This document shows positions 54,511 through 63,172 of a DNA stretch of 64,000 bases, in pieces (the stretch's first letter is position 1; each line of letters begins with the position of its first letter). The DNA is from CAVVFX01 sp963747535 (GTDB lineage Bacteria > Acidobacteriota > Terriglobia > Bryobacterales > Bryobacteraceae), in NCBI GenBank assembly GCA_963747535.1, contig CAVVFX010000001.1:62001-126000 (forward strand). The letters run 5' to 3'. The translations under genes were made by a program, and so were the position numbers. Below the pieces are notes generated by a model. It was not told the origin of the DNA and did no database searches. It saw only the letters and a list, made by a program, of their open reading frames with translations.

Positions 54511-54763
54511 TCCAATCGAACCTCGTTTTCCCCGCCGCCGGCCTTGAAACGTCGCCCAACCTCTGCATCTTCCCCCAAAGCGCCGCCTCGGCTACCAGCC
54601 CACGGCGGCGTTCCTGCTTGGTGTCGTCCGAATTTTCCGCTGCAACGCCCGAAGGGCTGATCAGCAGGTTATTTTGTCACAGCCTTCGTCGAGCGCCTCT
54701 GCGTCCCTGGAGAGCGCTCTGACAACTTTGCCGACCTTACAAATAAGGACGCCTTACGGCACA

Positions 54764-55929
54764 ATGCCCAACGTGGCCAAACTACTCCTCTTCCCGAGAG
54801 GTTACGTGACGAACACGAGGCTGAACGCCAATGGTCATTTCCTTGTCGGATTTTACCATCGGATCGAAGCAAGATACGACGAAGCGCTAAATGAGTTCCG
54901 CGAAGCCATCACGATTGCCGATAGCCACGACAATAAGAGTGATGCCATGTCGCTCTACAGTGGCGTCCCGGCCGGCGTTTCCCTGCATTCATGGCTGGCG
55001 AAGCTCGAGAACATCTGCCATTTCCACTCCGGAATACTTCAGGCAAATCTCGGCGCATACGGCCCGGCCCGAGAGAGCTTCGATAAGGCTCTTGCATGCG
55101 ATCCCCAAGACTACGAGTCCCTTTCATACATTCCTGAGATTATGTTTCTTGGAGGGACTGCGTCATTCAGCTCGATTGTCGAGGCATTCAAGTCGGCCAT
55201 TACAAAGGTAATTAGTCTGCCTGACGAGCAGGCAAGGAACTTCAGCAAACCAAAGCATGTCCTTCTGTCGATCCTTAATCTCAAGCTAGGGAACTGTTAC
55301 ATGGCGGAAAGCCCGCACGCGGACTACAAATCCCACCGGGATCTTGCTCAGGCGGAGGAATTCATTCAGGCCGCGCTCACTTGTAACCCGGGGTCTCTTT
55401 TTGCGCGTCTCTCGCTGGCCCAACTGCTCTGGCTTGCCGGTCGCAACCCTGCGAGACAAGCCGAGCTATTCGCAGGGATATTTGCTGATGCCCGCGACGT
55501 GATTACGCAGATAACTGAAGCTAAGATTCTGATGATGTATTACTACATCTTGCTAATCACTAGCACCCTCGGGCAACTTCCTAATGAGAATCCCGCGATG
55601 TATGCAATGCGAATCTGCGAGCTTGTACCTTTACTGCCAAAACCGAAGGAGCTTCGCATTTTTTCGCCAAGTACTAAGACCGACCTCAGAGTAGATGCTT
55701 TCGTGGCGGAGGTTCAGACGTCGAACGCAACATATCCCGAGCTGCCATCGGCAGTCAAAAGCCAGCGGTACGGGTGGATGCTCCGTCTCCACCGGTTGCC
55801 ACCGCCCCGCAACCAGCTGCGCCGTTCCTCAAGCCAGCCAGCCACCCTCCTTCCGGGGGCACCGCTCAGCCCACCACCTCTCCCGCAACAACTGGGTTCG
55901 GGACATCACTGCTGGAGCGAACGCGATGA
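54764..55929 (+). CDS. TPR-like protein with probable frameshift near its C terminus
   Basis: The first ATG that fits is at 54764 (MPNVAKLLLFPRGYVTNTRL); the frame is open to 54674. The helical repeats HFLVGFYHRIEARYDEALNE, LQANLGAYGPARESFDKALA and GSLFARLSLAQLLWLAGRNP are TPR-like. After about 55720 the frame used so far gives implausible sequence, while the adjacent frame gives a Pro/Ala-rich tail (PSPPVATAPQPAAPFLKPAS) ending in TGA at 55927-55929. That TGA overlaps the ATG of the next gene, which supports the shifted tail as native. One indel is therefore likely. Confidence 0.55.
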
Positions 55930-56396
55930 CGCCGGATCTCCTCCTACTGACACTGCTGATGTATCTACGAAGCCCCCTGATCCTGGCCTTGAACGCCGCA
56001 TCGGGCTGGACTACGTATCGCGGTCTGAGCATTTTCGTTCCGTGGCCACCCGTCGCGCTGGCACTTACCGTGGCAGTTCAGGCCGTCTTGGTAATTGCGG
56101 CTTCCTCCGTGAGGTCGCCGTTCGTTTCGCGACGAACTCGGGATCGCGTCGTCTGCCTCAGTTCAGCGGTCTCTCGCGCGAGGAACGAGCAGAACGACTC
56201 GCCGCCGACGGATCACTTCCGCGAGGTCCACTGGGGCATGCCCGGCTTGGGCGAACTGCCGCCTGCCCGAGGGCCACGCTGGCGCCCAACGCACTCGCCC
56301 GAGTTTGCCACCGACCGCGCTGTTTCGATGCGCCCTTGCCCACCGTCGCACGCACGCATGCCTCTTCAGGCGGTCTTAGGTTGTTGCAGCGGTTGA
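55926..56396 (+). CDS. Small membrane protein overlapping the TPR gene
   Basis: The ATG at 55926 overlaps the TPR gene's shifted stop as ATGA. The product begins MTPDLLLLTLLMYLRSPLIL and has two hydrophobic segments (LLLLTLLMYLRSPLILALNA; PPVALALTVAVQAVLVIAAS). The following 80 residues are Arg/Pro-rich and resemble intergenic DNA, so the true gene may be truncated by rearrangement near 56110. Its stop lies 30 bases inside the convergent zinc-finger gene. Function unknown. Confidence 0.4.
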   Translation: MTPDLLLLTLLMYLRSPLILALNAASGWTTYRGLSIFVPWPPVALALTVAVQAVLVIAASSVRSPFVSRRTRDRVVCLSSAVSRARNEQNDSPPTDHFREVHWGMPGLGELPPARGPRWRPTHSPEFATDRAVSMRPCPPSHARMPLQAVLGCCSG

Positions 56397-56881
56397 TGTT
56401 GGAAAGCCTTCATCGCCTGATCCAGCGCAGCAACCTGTGCCGTCACCGCTTCGTGCTCGCCTCGTAATCCCTCGATACGCGCGAGTTCGCTTTCAATCGT
56501 CTTCTTGCGCGTGCTGAGTTGCTCGTACGCCTTTTGAAGCAGACTCAGCGCCTCATGAACGTCATTTTCGCCGGTATGTGGTGCGGGCGCTGCCAACCGT
56601 ATTGGCTGTTCATGGATGGGCGGGGTCTCTACCGCCGCTTCGCCAAGCTCAACGGGCGCAGGCGACCGAACCGCACGCAAATGCCGATTTCTCTTGGCCT
56701 CCTGCTGCGGTGAAGCTACTGCCGCGGCTTCAAGCAGTCGGTTCGGATTCTTGTTCCATTTTACGTACTCTCTTGGGTGTTGGGCTCGAACGTGGGCAGA
56801 TAATCCTGTACCGCGTGTTGAGATCGTAGAGCAAAACGGGCACTGCAGTTTCTGTGGTCTGAGCTTGAGACCAGGCATCAA
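56366..56881 (-). CDS. C2H2-like zinc-finger protein with coiled coil
   Basis: The 171-residue protein begins MMPGLKLRPQKLQCPFCSTI. It has Cys14, Cys17, His30 and His35 (CPFC, then GLSAHVRAQHPREYV), an apparently classical C2H2 spacing, rare in bacteria outside the Ros/MucR type. A Pro-rich linker follows, then a coiled coil at about 105-160 (LSLLQKAYEQLSTRKKTIES, ELARIEGLRGEHEAVTAQVA). It could be a DNA- or RNA-binding dimer. No family name known to me. Confidence 0.65.
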   Translation of the reverse strand: MMPGLKLRPQKLQCPFCSTISTRGTGLSAHVRAQHPREYVKWNKNPNRLLEAAAVASPQQEAKRNRHLRAVRSPAPVELGEAAVETPPIHEQPIRLAAPAPHTGENDVHEALSLLQKAYEQLSTRKKTIESELARIEGLRGEHEAVTAQVAALDQAMKAFQHQPLQQPKTA

Positions 56882-57144
56882 AAAACTCCTCGCTATTGGT
56901 AAGTTCTACTTTATGGTCTATCGACTCATAGTCTACAAGAATTCGATGATTCGGGGCTGGAATCTCACCGGGAACGGAATCATCGGGCCCGAATAGCCCG
57001 TCTGCTTCACCGGCACGGCTTACACGGCGCGCGTGGTGATGCCGGCGGCGGGCGGGTGTCAACGAGGCGATTCGGGACTATGAGGTCCAGCCGCCGAGAC
57101 TCAAGTGCACCTGCTCCTGGGCCTTTTTGGGGGTTGGTGCCCAT

Positions 57145-57492
57145 CTATTTCTGCCACCGGTGCACGCACTCCTTAGCTACTAATCGCGCACCATCATCGG
57201 ACTTGCCACTGCAAGAGATGAACTGGGTTTCCTGTACTTGGTTTATAGCGCTTTCTTGACCTTTGTCGCTGCGCCCGTACCTGAACTTCGTATCCAGGCT
57301 GTATACCACCAGGCGCCGGACACCGGTTCTTGTGTCTACCATGATTATTGAGCTGTCCTTGTCAATCAGGAACACCGTGCCCTGAACAATTATGTTCGGG
57401 TCTTTGTCCTTTGCAATCACATTGAGACTGAGCACCAGGTAGAGAAAGACCATGGCCCAACAACCGAGTGCATTGGAAGAGTTGATCCGCAT
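57145..57492 (-). CDS. Small secreted protein
   Basis: The start at 57492 (MRINSSNALGCWAMVFLYLV) follows GGAGGAACCC; the longer frame to 57756 has no such site. The 115-residue product has a signal peptide ending near residue 28, then a small beta-rich domain: IIVQGTVFLIDKDSSIIMVD, RRLVVYSLDTKFRYGRSDKG. This looks like an OB/DUF5666-type small exported beta barrel. Two Cys remain in the mature part. No operon partner is evident. Confidence 0.65.
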   Translation of the reverse strand: MRINSSNALGCWAMVFLYLVLSLNVIAKDKDPNIIVQGTVFLIDKDSSIIMVDTRTGVRRLVVYSLDTKFRYGRSDKGQESAINQVQETQFISCSGKSDDGARLVAKECVHRWQK

Positions 57493-58015
57493 GGGTTCCT
57501 CCATCTGTCCGAATTGGAATTCGCGTCTGCCCGCGCCTACATTACGATAGTCGGAAAACGAACCGAAGTAAAGCGCATGTGGGCTCGGAGCAAAGCGATT
57601 AGCTTGACGGCCCCCCGTGCTGGCCGTCGTTATCGCGTGCCCGTCCGAGTCTCGCGACGAACGCGTGATCGCCTCGTCGTCCTCGATCCACTCGCAGTCG
57701 GGCCGCGACACCCAGTTGGTACGCGAGGGGTGAGGATCGTTCCCTTGGAGTGACAATGACCTGCCACACGATCCTGATCCTCCGCGCCTCTCAATGCTGC
57801 GCTACGGAACTGGTTTTCAATGGAGCGCATAGTACTTTGGGATCAGTTTACCGGTTGTCTTTTTCGAGATACCGAGTCATAATATTCGATGTAGACCGAA
57901 TCACATCTGTAGTCTCGACCACACCTGTCCTCCGATCAACAGTATCTGCTCCCTGATCACGTCTCAAACTAAGCTAACTTCTCTAACAAAAGCATCTGCA
58001 GAAAGAAGGGCCGCT
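57493..58015. other. Intergenic region, no gene seen
   Basis: No supported frame. It should contain the promoter of the secreted-protein gene (minus strand) and that of the DUF2934 gene (plus strand). Confidence 0.4.
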
Positions 58016-58330
58016 ATGGCGTCACCAGCACGACCATCACCAACATTGAAGGAGTTTGCAACACAGATCCGACCAAAATCCTCAGAGGCAACCCCTGCGA
58101 ACGCGACGCATCCCGCATTCACGGAAGAGATCATCTCTGTGCGTGCGTATGAGATTTTCCTCCGAGAAGGACAGGTCGCCGGAAACGATAAGCAGAATTG
58201 GTTTCAGGCAATCGAGGAATTGACTGCTGAAACGCAAGTCATCCTTGGCGAACCACTAGACACAACTTCTGTGGCCACTGGCCGGATGCCATCGAGGTAC
58301 CTGCCTAGAAGGAGAACTGTCGCCGCATAA
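58016..58330 (+). CDS. DUF2934 protein
   Basis: The 104-residue protein has an N-terminal Pro/Ser/Lys-rich part and a DUF2934 helix pair: ISVRAYEIFLREGQVAGNDK followed by QNWFQAIEELTAE. The I-x-x-R-A-Y-E-I-x-L-x-x-G signature with a W-x-x-A-x-x-E-L end is diagnostic. These small proteins are common in Acidobacteria and rhizobia; function unknown. AGAAAG lies ahead of the ATG. Confidence 0.78.
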   Translation: MASPARPSPTLKEFATQIRPKSSEATPANATHPAFTEEIISVRAYEIFLREGQVAGNDKQNWFQAIEELTAETQVILGEPLDTTSVATGRMPSRYLPRRRTVAA

Positions 58331-58958
58331 AGGAATCCGGAACCCTAAATCGTCGCGAATGGTCGCTTCCATCGCACGAGGCTACGACGCCCTTAGGATC
58401 GCCCAAACTGTCGCACTCCGTCGCTTCCTACGCACGCGCGAGGAAACCCGCGCGGGATCGGCAAAACACTGCCGACCTAAGGTCGCGTCAAGCGCGAGGC
58501 TGTGACGCGATAGTTCGCCGGCGGATCACTTCCGCCAAACCACGGACGGTCATTTGTCTGCCCTTCCAGCGCGAGCTGGGCCGGCGGAGAGGAACGCGGC
58601 CCGAGATCCAGGCGTTCGCGTTCACGGCGTCGCCGAATCCCGGATCTTTAATGGCCAATCGAGGCGAATCACCCATGCAGGGCCAGGAACTTTAATCTGT
58701 GGTCCAATAATTGCGGTGGCCAGAACGAGTGAAACGGGACACAAAGGGCCGGGAGTTCATTCGCTGGATCGTCGCCGGCGTAGCATGTCTCGTACTCCTC
58801 GTCGGGATTGTCGGCCGCCGCAATTTCTCTGCAGCCACGGAAAAGATCGCGCGCTTCCGATTGCAGTAGATCGATGTCATGATCCGCTCGAATGGGACTC
58901 TTGACCAAGTGGTTCGACTTATGGACCAGGCCTGCTTTATTCGTAACAGTTCACGTGG
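58331..58958. other. Intergenic region, no gene seen
   Basis: No supported frame. A 14-base word cggatcacttccgc (58522-58535) also occurs at about 56209-56222, but the flanks do not align. The left end of the IS66 element should lie near 58930-58958. Confidence 0.4.
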
Positions 58959-60530
58959 TTAGGGCCGGCATGGGAGCAGGGAAGCTACAGCAGTCTGACG
59001 ACGATGGCAGCGTACGGCCTCAGTGAGGTAGCCCAATACGTGACGACGCTGCCTCTTGCAAGTCTGCACGACGGTGAGTAAACGGGCAGTGGCGATTTCC
59101 CCGTTGCGGCTGCGGTTGCCGAAACTGATCTTGCGCCACTGCACAGCCGTACGCAGGACCTGTTCCGCTGCATTGTTGGTCGGCTCCACGCCCTCCTCTT
59201 CCAGAAATGTGAACAGCCGTTCGAAGTGAAGCAACAGCGCGATTGCCATGTTGCGAACCTCGCGGTCGGTGTCCTCAAGATGTGCCACCGCCAAGGCGAG
59301 CAGCTTTTTCTGCAGGGGGATCGACTTTAAATAGAGTTGTTGTCGGTCAAGAGGCTGCGGGTTTCCGCGCCGGTCCCGCAAGTCGCCGCGAAACCGATAC
59401 CAAAGACGGAACACGCGGGCCACGATGGCCAGCGTGTCCCGGCAAAACTGCCGCGACGAGGGACTGCGGGCATAATCGGCGATCCCCAGAAGATTTCTTT
59501 TCAGATGGGCCCAGCATAACTGCATGCGGCCGGAATGGTACGTCAGATACACCACCCACCGGTCATTGCAGAGAATTCCGTGGAAGACCGACCCCAGCAG
59601 GGAAACCAACACTTCAGCGCTACGCGTGGAGGCCACCACGTAGAACACGAACTGGTGGGCCACCAGCGCCCAGATCCAGCGCTTATCGCCATTGGTCCGC
59701 CAACCCGTCTCATCCACATTCAGGACCGCTTCGCGCGGCAACTGCTCCTGCAATTGCCCCACGGGCTGTTCCACCGCCTGGCTGACTTCTTCCCAGGCTT
59801 TCTGAGTACTCCCCAAACTGATCTCGATACCTAACACATCGATCAGCATCGCTTCCACCAGCCGCCGCGGCAAGCGGCAGACTACCGTCCAATAGGCGAC
59901 CAGCGCCGTCAGTTGCGGTCCAAATTGTCCCGCGATCTCCTCTGGCACCGGCGCATGCGTCGTCTTTCCGCACTGTCCACAAACCACGTTCGGAAACTGA
60001 TACTCGGTGATGTGCGCTTTCACTGGCGGCACTTCGGTCACCTGATGCCGCCGCGGTTCTCCTTCCGTAGTCGCCCTACCGGGCTTTTGCGGGAGGCTTC
60101 CACCGCAGTGTCCGCATTGCTTCGGCAGCAGTACCTCAACGGCGCTCACCTCCGAGGTGGGAACCGGTCGTCGATGATGGCCCGGGTGTCCGGGCTGTGC
60201 ACCCGGTTTCCGTTTGCTCTTGTGCTTTCGGCCGCGCGGGCGCTGCTCACCGGCCAATCCGTCTGAAGATGGTGGCTTGGAGGAGTTGGTCGAGTTCTTC
60301 TTTCGCCCAGCCAGTTGCCGCTCCAGATCTGCGATCTGCTTTTCTGCGTCCGCGACCTGCTTGTCGCGTTCGGCTAGTTTTTCGCGGAGATTCTCTATTT
60401 CCCGCTGCTGCCGCTCGACTTGCTGCTGCAGTTGTTCGCGGCTGGGCTGGTGGGAGTGCCGGGCCCTGGGGGCACCCCGATTCGCCGCTGCCTCTTCCTC
60501 GCTGCGGCGGCGAGCCGCGGTCGCACTCAT
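58959..60530 (-). CDS. IS66-family transposase (TnpC)
   Basis: The 523-residue protein starts with a coiled coil (QREIENLREKLAERDKQVAD), the NSSKPPSSDG motif of IS66, then a zinc-binding segment CGHCGGSL with a second pair CGQCGK. The DDE core has NVDETGWRTNGDKRWIWAL (first Asp), ILCNDRWVVY (second Asp region), CWAHLKRNL and GVEPTNNAAEQVLRTAVQWR (Glu) with the C-terminal FGNRSRNGE. No tnpA/tnpB companions are adjacent, so it is of the single-gene ISBst12-like kind. I could not define the terminal repeats. Confidence 0.9.
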   Translation of the reverse strand: MSATAARRRSEEEAAANRGAPRARHSHQPSREQLQQQVERQQREIENLREKLAERDKQVADAEKQIADLERQLAGRKKNSTNSSKPPSSDGLAGEQRPRGRKHKSKRKPGAQPGHPGHHRRPVPTSEVSAVEVLLPKQCGHCGGSLPQKPGRATTEGEPRRHQVTEVPPVKAHITEYQFPNVVCGQCGKTTHAPVPEEIAGQFGPQLTALVAYWTVVCRLPRRLVEAMLIDVLGIEISLGSTQKAWEEVSQAVEQPVGQLQEQLPREAVLNVDETGWRTNGDKRWIWALVAHQFVFYVVASTRSAEVLVSLLGSVFHGILCNDRWVVYLTYHSGRMQLCWAHLKRNLLGIADYARSPSSRQFCRDTLAIVARVFRLWYRFRGDLRDRRGNPQPLDRQQLYLKSIPLQKKLLALAVAHLEDTDREVRNMAIALLLHFERLFTFLEEEGVEPTNNAAEQVLRTAVQWRKISFGNRSRNGEIATARLLTVVQTCKRQRRHVLGYLTEAVRCHRRQTAVASLLPCRP

Positions 60531-60692
60531 CCACCATACGTTAAACCATTCTGCGCGATTTGTCCAGCAAAATCGACGGGGGTATCGGATGAGTCAGCCG
60601 GGAAGTCCGCTACGATCACATTCACACCCAGTTGCGGCAGCCAGCAGTCTCCCTGCCCTTGGTATGATTGTTTTTCCGTACGGGGTGGATCG

Positions 60693-61208
60693 ATGCCGAT
60701 GACTCCATTTATGGAACGATTCCCTGAAGTAGGAGCGCGAGAAACCAGGTCCGTAACCGTCACAAACCGCCAGGATCTTCCAGATGGGGAATACGGCTTC
60801 CTGGAGTTTTATTGTAACGAGCCCGGCTGTGACTGCCGACGAGTCATGATCGACGTGTTGCGGCCGGAGACGGGGTGGAGCAAGGTCTGGGCCACCATCA
60901 GCTACGGATGGGAGAGTCTGGATTTCTACAGAAAATGGGGCGGGACCGCCAGCGATCCCATTGAAATGAAGGGGCCATACCTGGACCCCCTCAACCCACA
61001 AACCAAGTACTCACCCGCACTTCTAAATCTGTTTCGATTCCTTCTTCAGTCGCCCGATTATGTGGAGCGTCTCAAAGGACATTACCAAATGTTCCGAGAC
61101 TCTCTAGAGCCAGAACATGGCCGGCAGGACGGCCCGGAAACCAATCGCATCGAAAACAAGCGGAAACGTCTACACGATCCTAAGCATCGTCGTCGGCATC
61201 CTTACTGA
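60693..61208 (+). CDS. Conserved hypothetical protein with C-x-C-R-R motif
   Basis: The start at MPMTPFMERFPEVGARETRS (60693) fits the conserved region; the longer frame to 60420 runs into the IS66 gene. The 171-residue protein carries YGFLEFYCNEPGCDCRRVMI and VWATISYGWESLDFYRKWGG, then GPYLDPLNPQTKYSPALLNL and YVERLKGHYQMFRD. I recall this E-x-Y-C-x-E-P-G-C-D-C-R-R family from many bacteria, without a function. The three Cys suggest metal binding. It begins 160 bases past the IS66 start and is intact. Confidence 0.75.
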   Translation: MPMTPFMERFPEVGARETRSVTVTNRQDLPDGEYGFLEFYCNEPGCDCRRVMIDVLRPETGWSKVWATISYGWESLDFYRKWGGTASDPIEMKGPYLDPLNPQTKYSPALLNLFRFLLQSPDYVERLKGHYQMFRDSLEPEHGRQDGPETNRIENKRKRLHDPKHRRRHPY

Positions 61209-61839
61209 GCTACGCCACGCCTCAGCACTACACCGACACCACCGCCGCGATAGATCCACCTGAACTGTTACCGACGGACTACTCCTCCGGCGGGACCTGC
61301 TTCCGACCGCAGGCTATATGCAAACGCGACCTGGCTACCTTCCGGGTGCTACAGCTTGCACCATCAACTAAAGCAGCTGTTCGTGCCCGCTCGCGTGAGC
61401 GGGCGTTGGATTTACTCCCGTGTAACGCCCGGCCGCGATCGTCTTCGGTATTTCGCGGTCGGGCAAATCACGCACAAGCGTCGGTAAAGCGGCGTTCATC
61501 GGTCGTTTGATAGTCGCCCGGGCCACACAGAGCGGTTGGAATGAGCCCTGGGGGACGCACCCAAAAAACCGGCCAGTAGCAGGCTGTCAGGCAGGGCATT
61601 GAACCGAAATGAGGAGACTGTACCCCTTCCCCAAGAGCAGTGTCTTTAGCGACGACACCAAAACACAAATCATCGCCTTCGGGTATCTCGGATGGCCGCT
61701 CGTCGGATCGAACGCGAAACCGGCGTTCTTCGTGAGAGGGTCTACTTGCTATCCTTTGCCGAGGCGGCGTCTGGCCCCAAATATCGCAGTAGAGCGGCCT
61801 CGTGTGCCTGGACACTGGCGTTCAACTGCGAGAAACGCC
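61209..61839. other. Intergenic region with one hairpin
   Basis: No gene supported. A perfect hairpin at 61385-61404 (8-bp arms gcccgctc/gagcgggc, loop gcgt) lies 180 bases past the CxCRR gene; without a T-run it may or may not terminate transcription. Confidence 0.4.
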
Positions 61840-62418
61840 TCACTCGATCGCCGCATCTGATGGGATTTTAGCCTTCAACCAGTGTCGGGCAAACTGCCAG
61901 TGGCGATTTATCGTCACTGTCGCGAAGCCCAATCGCTTGCCGATTTCTTCCGCAGTGAAGCCTTCGAATATCTTCAATTCGACGACCGAACGGATAATGG
62001 GGTTGATGGATTCGAGCTGCCGCAAGAAACCTTCGATTTCCAGTAAATTCTGTTGGGGATCAGCCCGTAAGTCCTCCCACAACGGAACCTTGATCGCTTT
62101 TTTCGACAGTGGCCGTGCATGATGGATCAGCAGCCTTCGCATGAGTTGGCCGGCAAGCGCGAAAAATGCCGCTTTATCGTCGTCATAACCCGATTCCGAA
62201 GGTCGCAATGCTTTGATCTTCGTCAGTTCGAGGTAAAGTTCGTTCACCAGGAGCGTAGGTTGCCAGCTATGACCCCGACGTTCCTTCATAAGATGGCGGG
62301 TAGCTAAACGCTTCAACTCAGGATAGAAGAGCTCGATCAGCCTGGAGCCCGCATCGCTGTCTCCGGCGCGGAAGGCGTTCATTAAGCTAGAAACTGACTG
62401 CCGACTTAGTTCCTCCAC
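61840..62418 (-). CDS. ECF-type RNA polymerase sigma factor
   Basis: The 192-residue protein has a region-2 segment LIELFYPELKRLATRHLMKE, the linker WQPTLLVNELYLELTKIKAL, FALAGQLMRRLLIHHARP, and region 4 IIRSVVELKIFEGFTAEEIG with KRLGFATVTINRHWQFARHW as HTH. The pattern is that of the ECF subfamily (Sig-70_X6-like) abundant in Acidobacteria and Planctomycetes, often with Ser/Thr kinases or TPR proteins. The start codon is GTG; no anti-sigma gene is adjacent. Targets unknown. Confidence 0.88.
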   Translation of the reverse strand: MEELSRQSVSSLMNAFRAGDSDAGSRLIELFYPELKRLATRHLMKERRGHSWQPTLLVNELYLELTKIKALRPSESGYDDDKAAFFALAGQLMRRLLIHHARPLSKKAIKVPLWEDLRADPQQNLLEIEGFLRQLESINPIIRSVVELKIFEGFTAEEIGKRLGFATVTINRHWQFARHWLKAKIPSDAAIE

Positions 62419-63172
62419 TTTATGTTTAGTTTACACGCTGACCAGGCCGTCGTGAGGCAAGCGGTCTGGCAACGTGGGCCAAAATACTGTACGAGGGAGT
62501 ACCTTTCGCTTAGCTCTTTCAAGGCGGCAATGCCGTCCCCTTCCTCCTCGACCGACCAAGGGCAAGGACAAACGGGATCTGGTTTGTGGAGCGTTGCCGC
62601 GAGACCTGAAAGGGCTTTACCGGACGGTTGATCGCCTGCAAGGCGAAGCTACCAGCAAAGATGCATCCGATCTGACAATGTTCCAATTGGCTTGGAGACA
62701 ACCGGCATCGTGGCCGGCCATGGACACTGAGGGACGTATCAACGCAATCGATACCTGGCAACTACATCATTCGCCGCGCTATCACCGACCCAAGGGAAAC
62801 CCGACGATATCCGTGCCTGGTACACGAACGGTTTGAATTCTCTCATCGCCCGCCAGAAAGAGAACATCGCTGGATCGCATCCCGCGAATGGACAAGGGAC
62901 GTTCCAGGGCCAGACCCGCACGTTCTTGAAGAGCGATCTGGACGCGGAACATTCTCCTCCCGAGACTGCGAGTTAGGAAACAAGCCCAGCCACGCAAGAT
63001 GGCTCTCGTATTGAGGCCGGAATGGAAATTTGCCCACAAGGTGGGCAAATGGCATGCGGCTGTGTACAGAATACAAGGGGCCGGCTCGGCATCAGTTGAC
63101 GGTGATTTTGCCGAACCGGCCCACATAAGTCTTGTCCCGGGAAGTTTCCTCACGGCAATTTCTGAACGCATG
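62419..63172. other. Intergenic region with possible coding relics
   Basis: No intact gene. A plus-strand frame ending near 62975 reads DDIRAWYTNGLNSLIARQKE and ends AEHSPPETAS with codon use like a gene; another frame upstream reads DLKGLYRTVDRLQGEATSKD. They could be halves of one frameshifted gene of unknown family. I leave it uncalled. Confidence 0.3.

Noticed and set aside
56120..58535. Shared words (gcgacgaac..., cggatcacttccgc) at about 56.1-56.2, 57.6 and 58.5 kb as a repeat family
   Set aside because: Similarity is limited to 14-30 bases and flanks do not align; could be chance in GC-rich DNA.
62474..62975. Possible frameshifted gene upstream of the VWFA protein
   Set aside because: Two plausible frames but no recognisable family and no clear junction.
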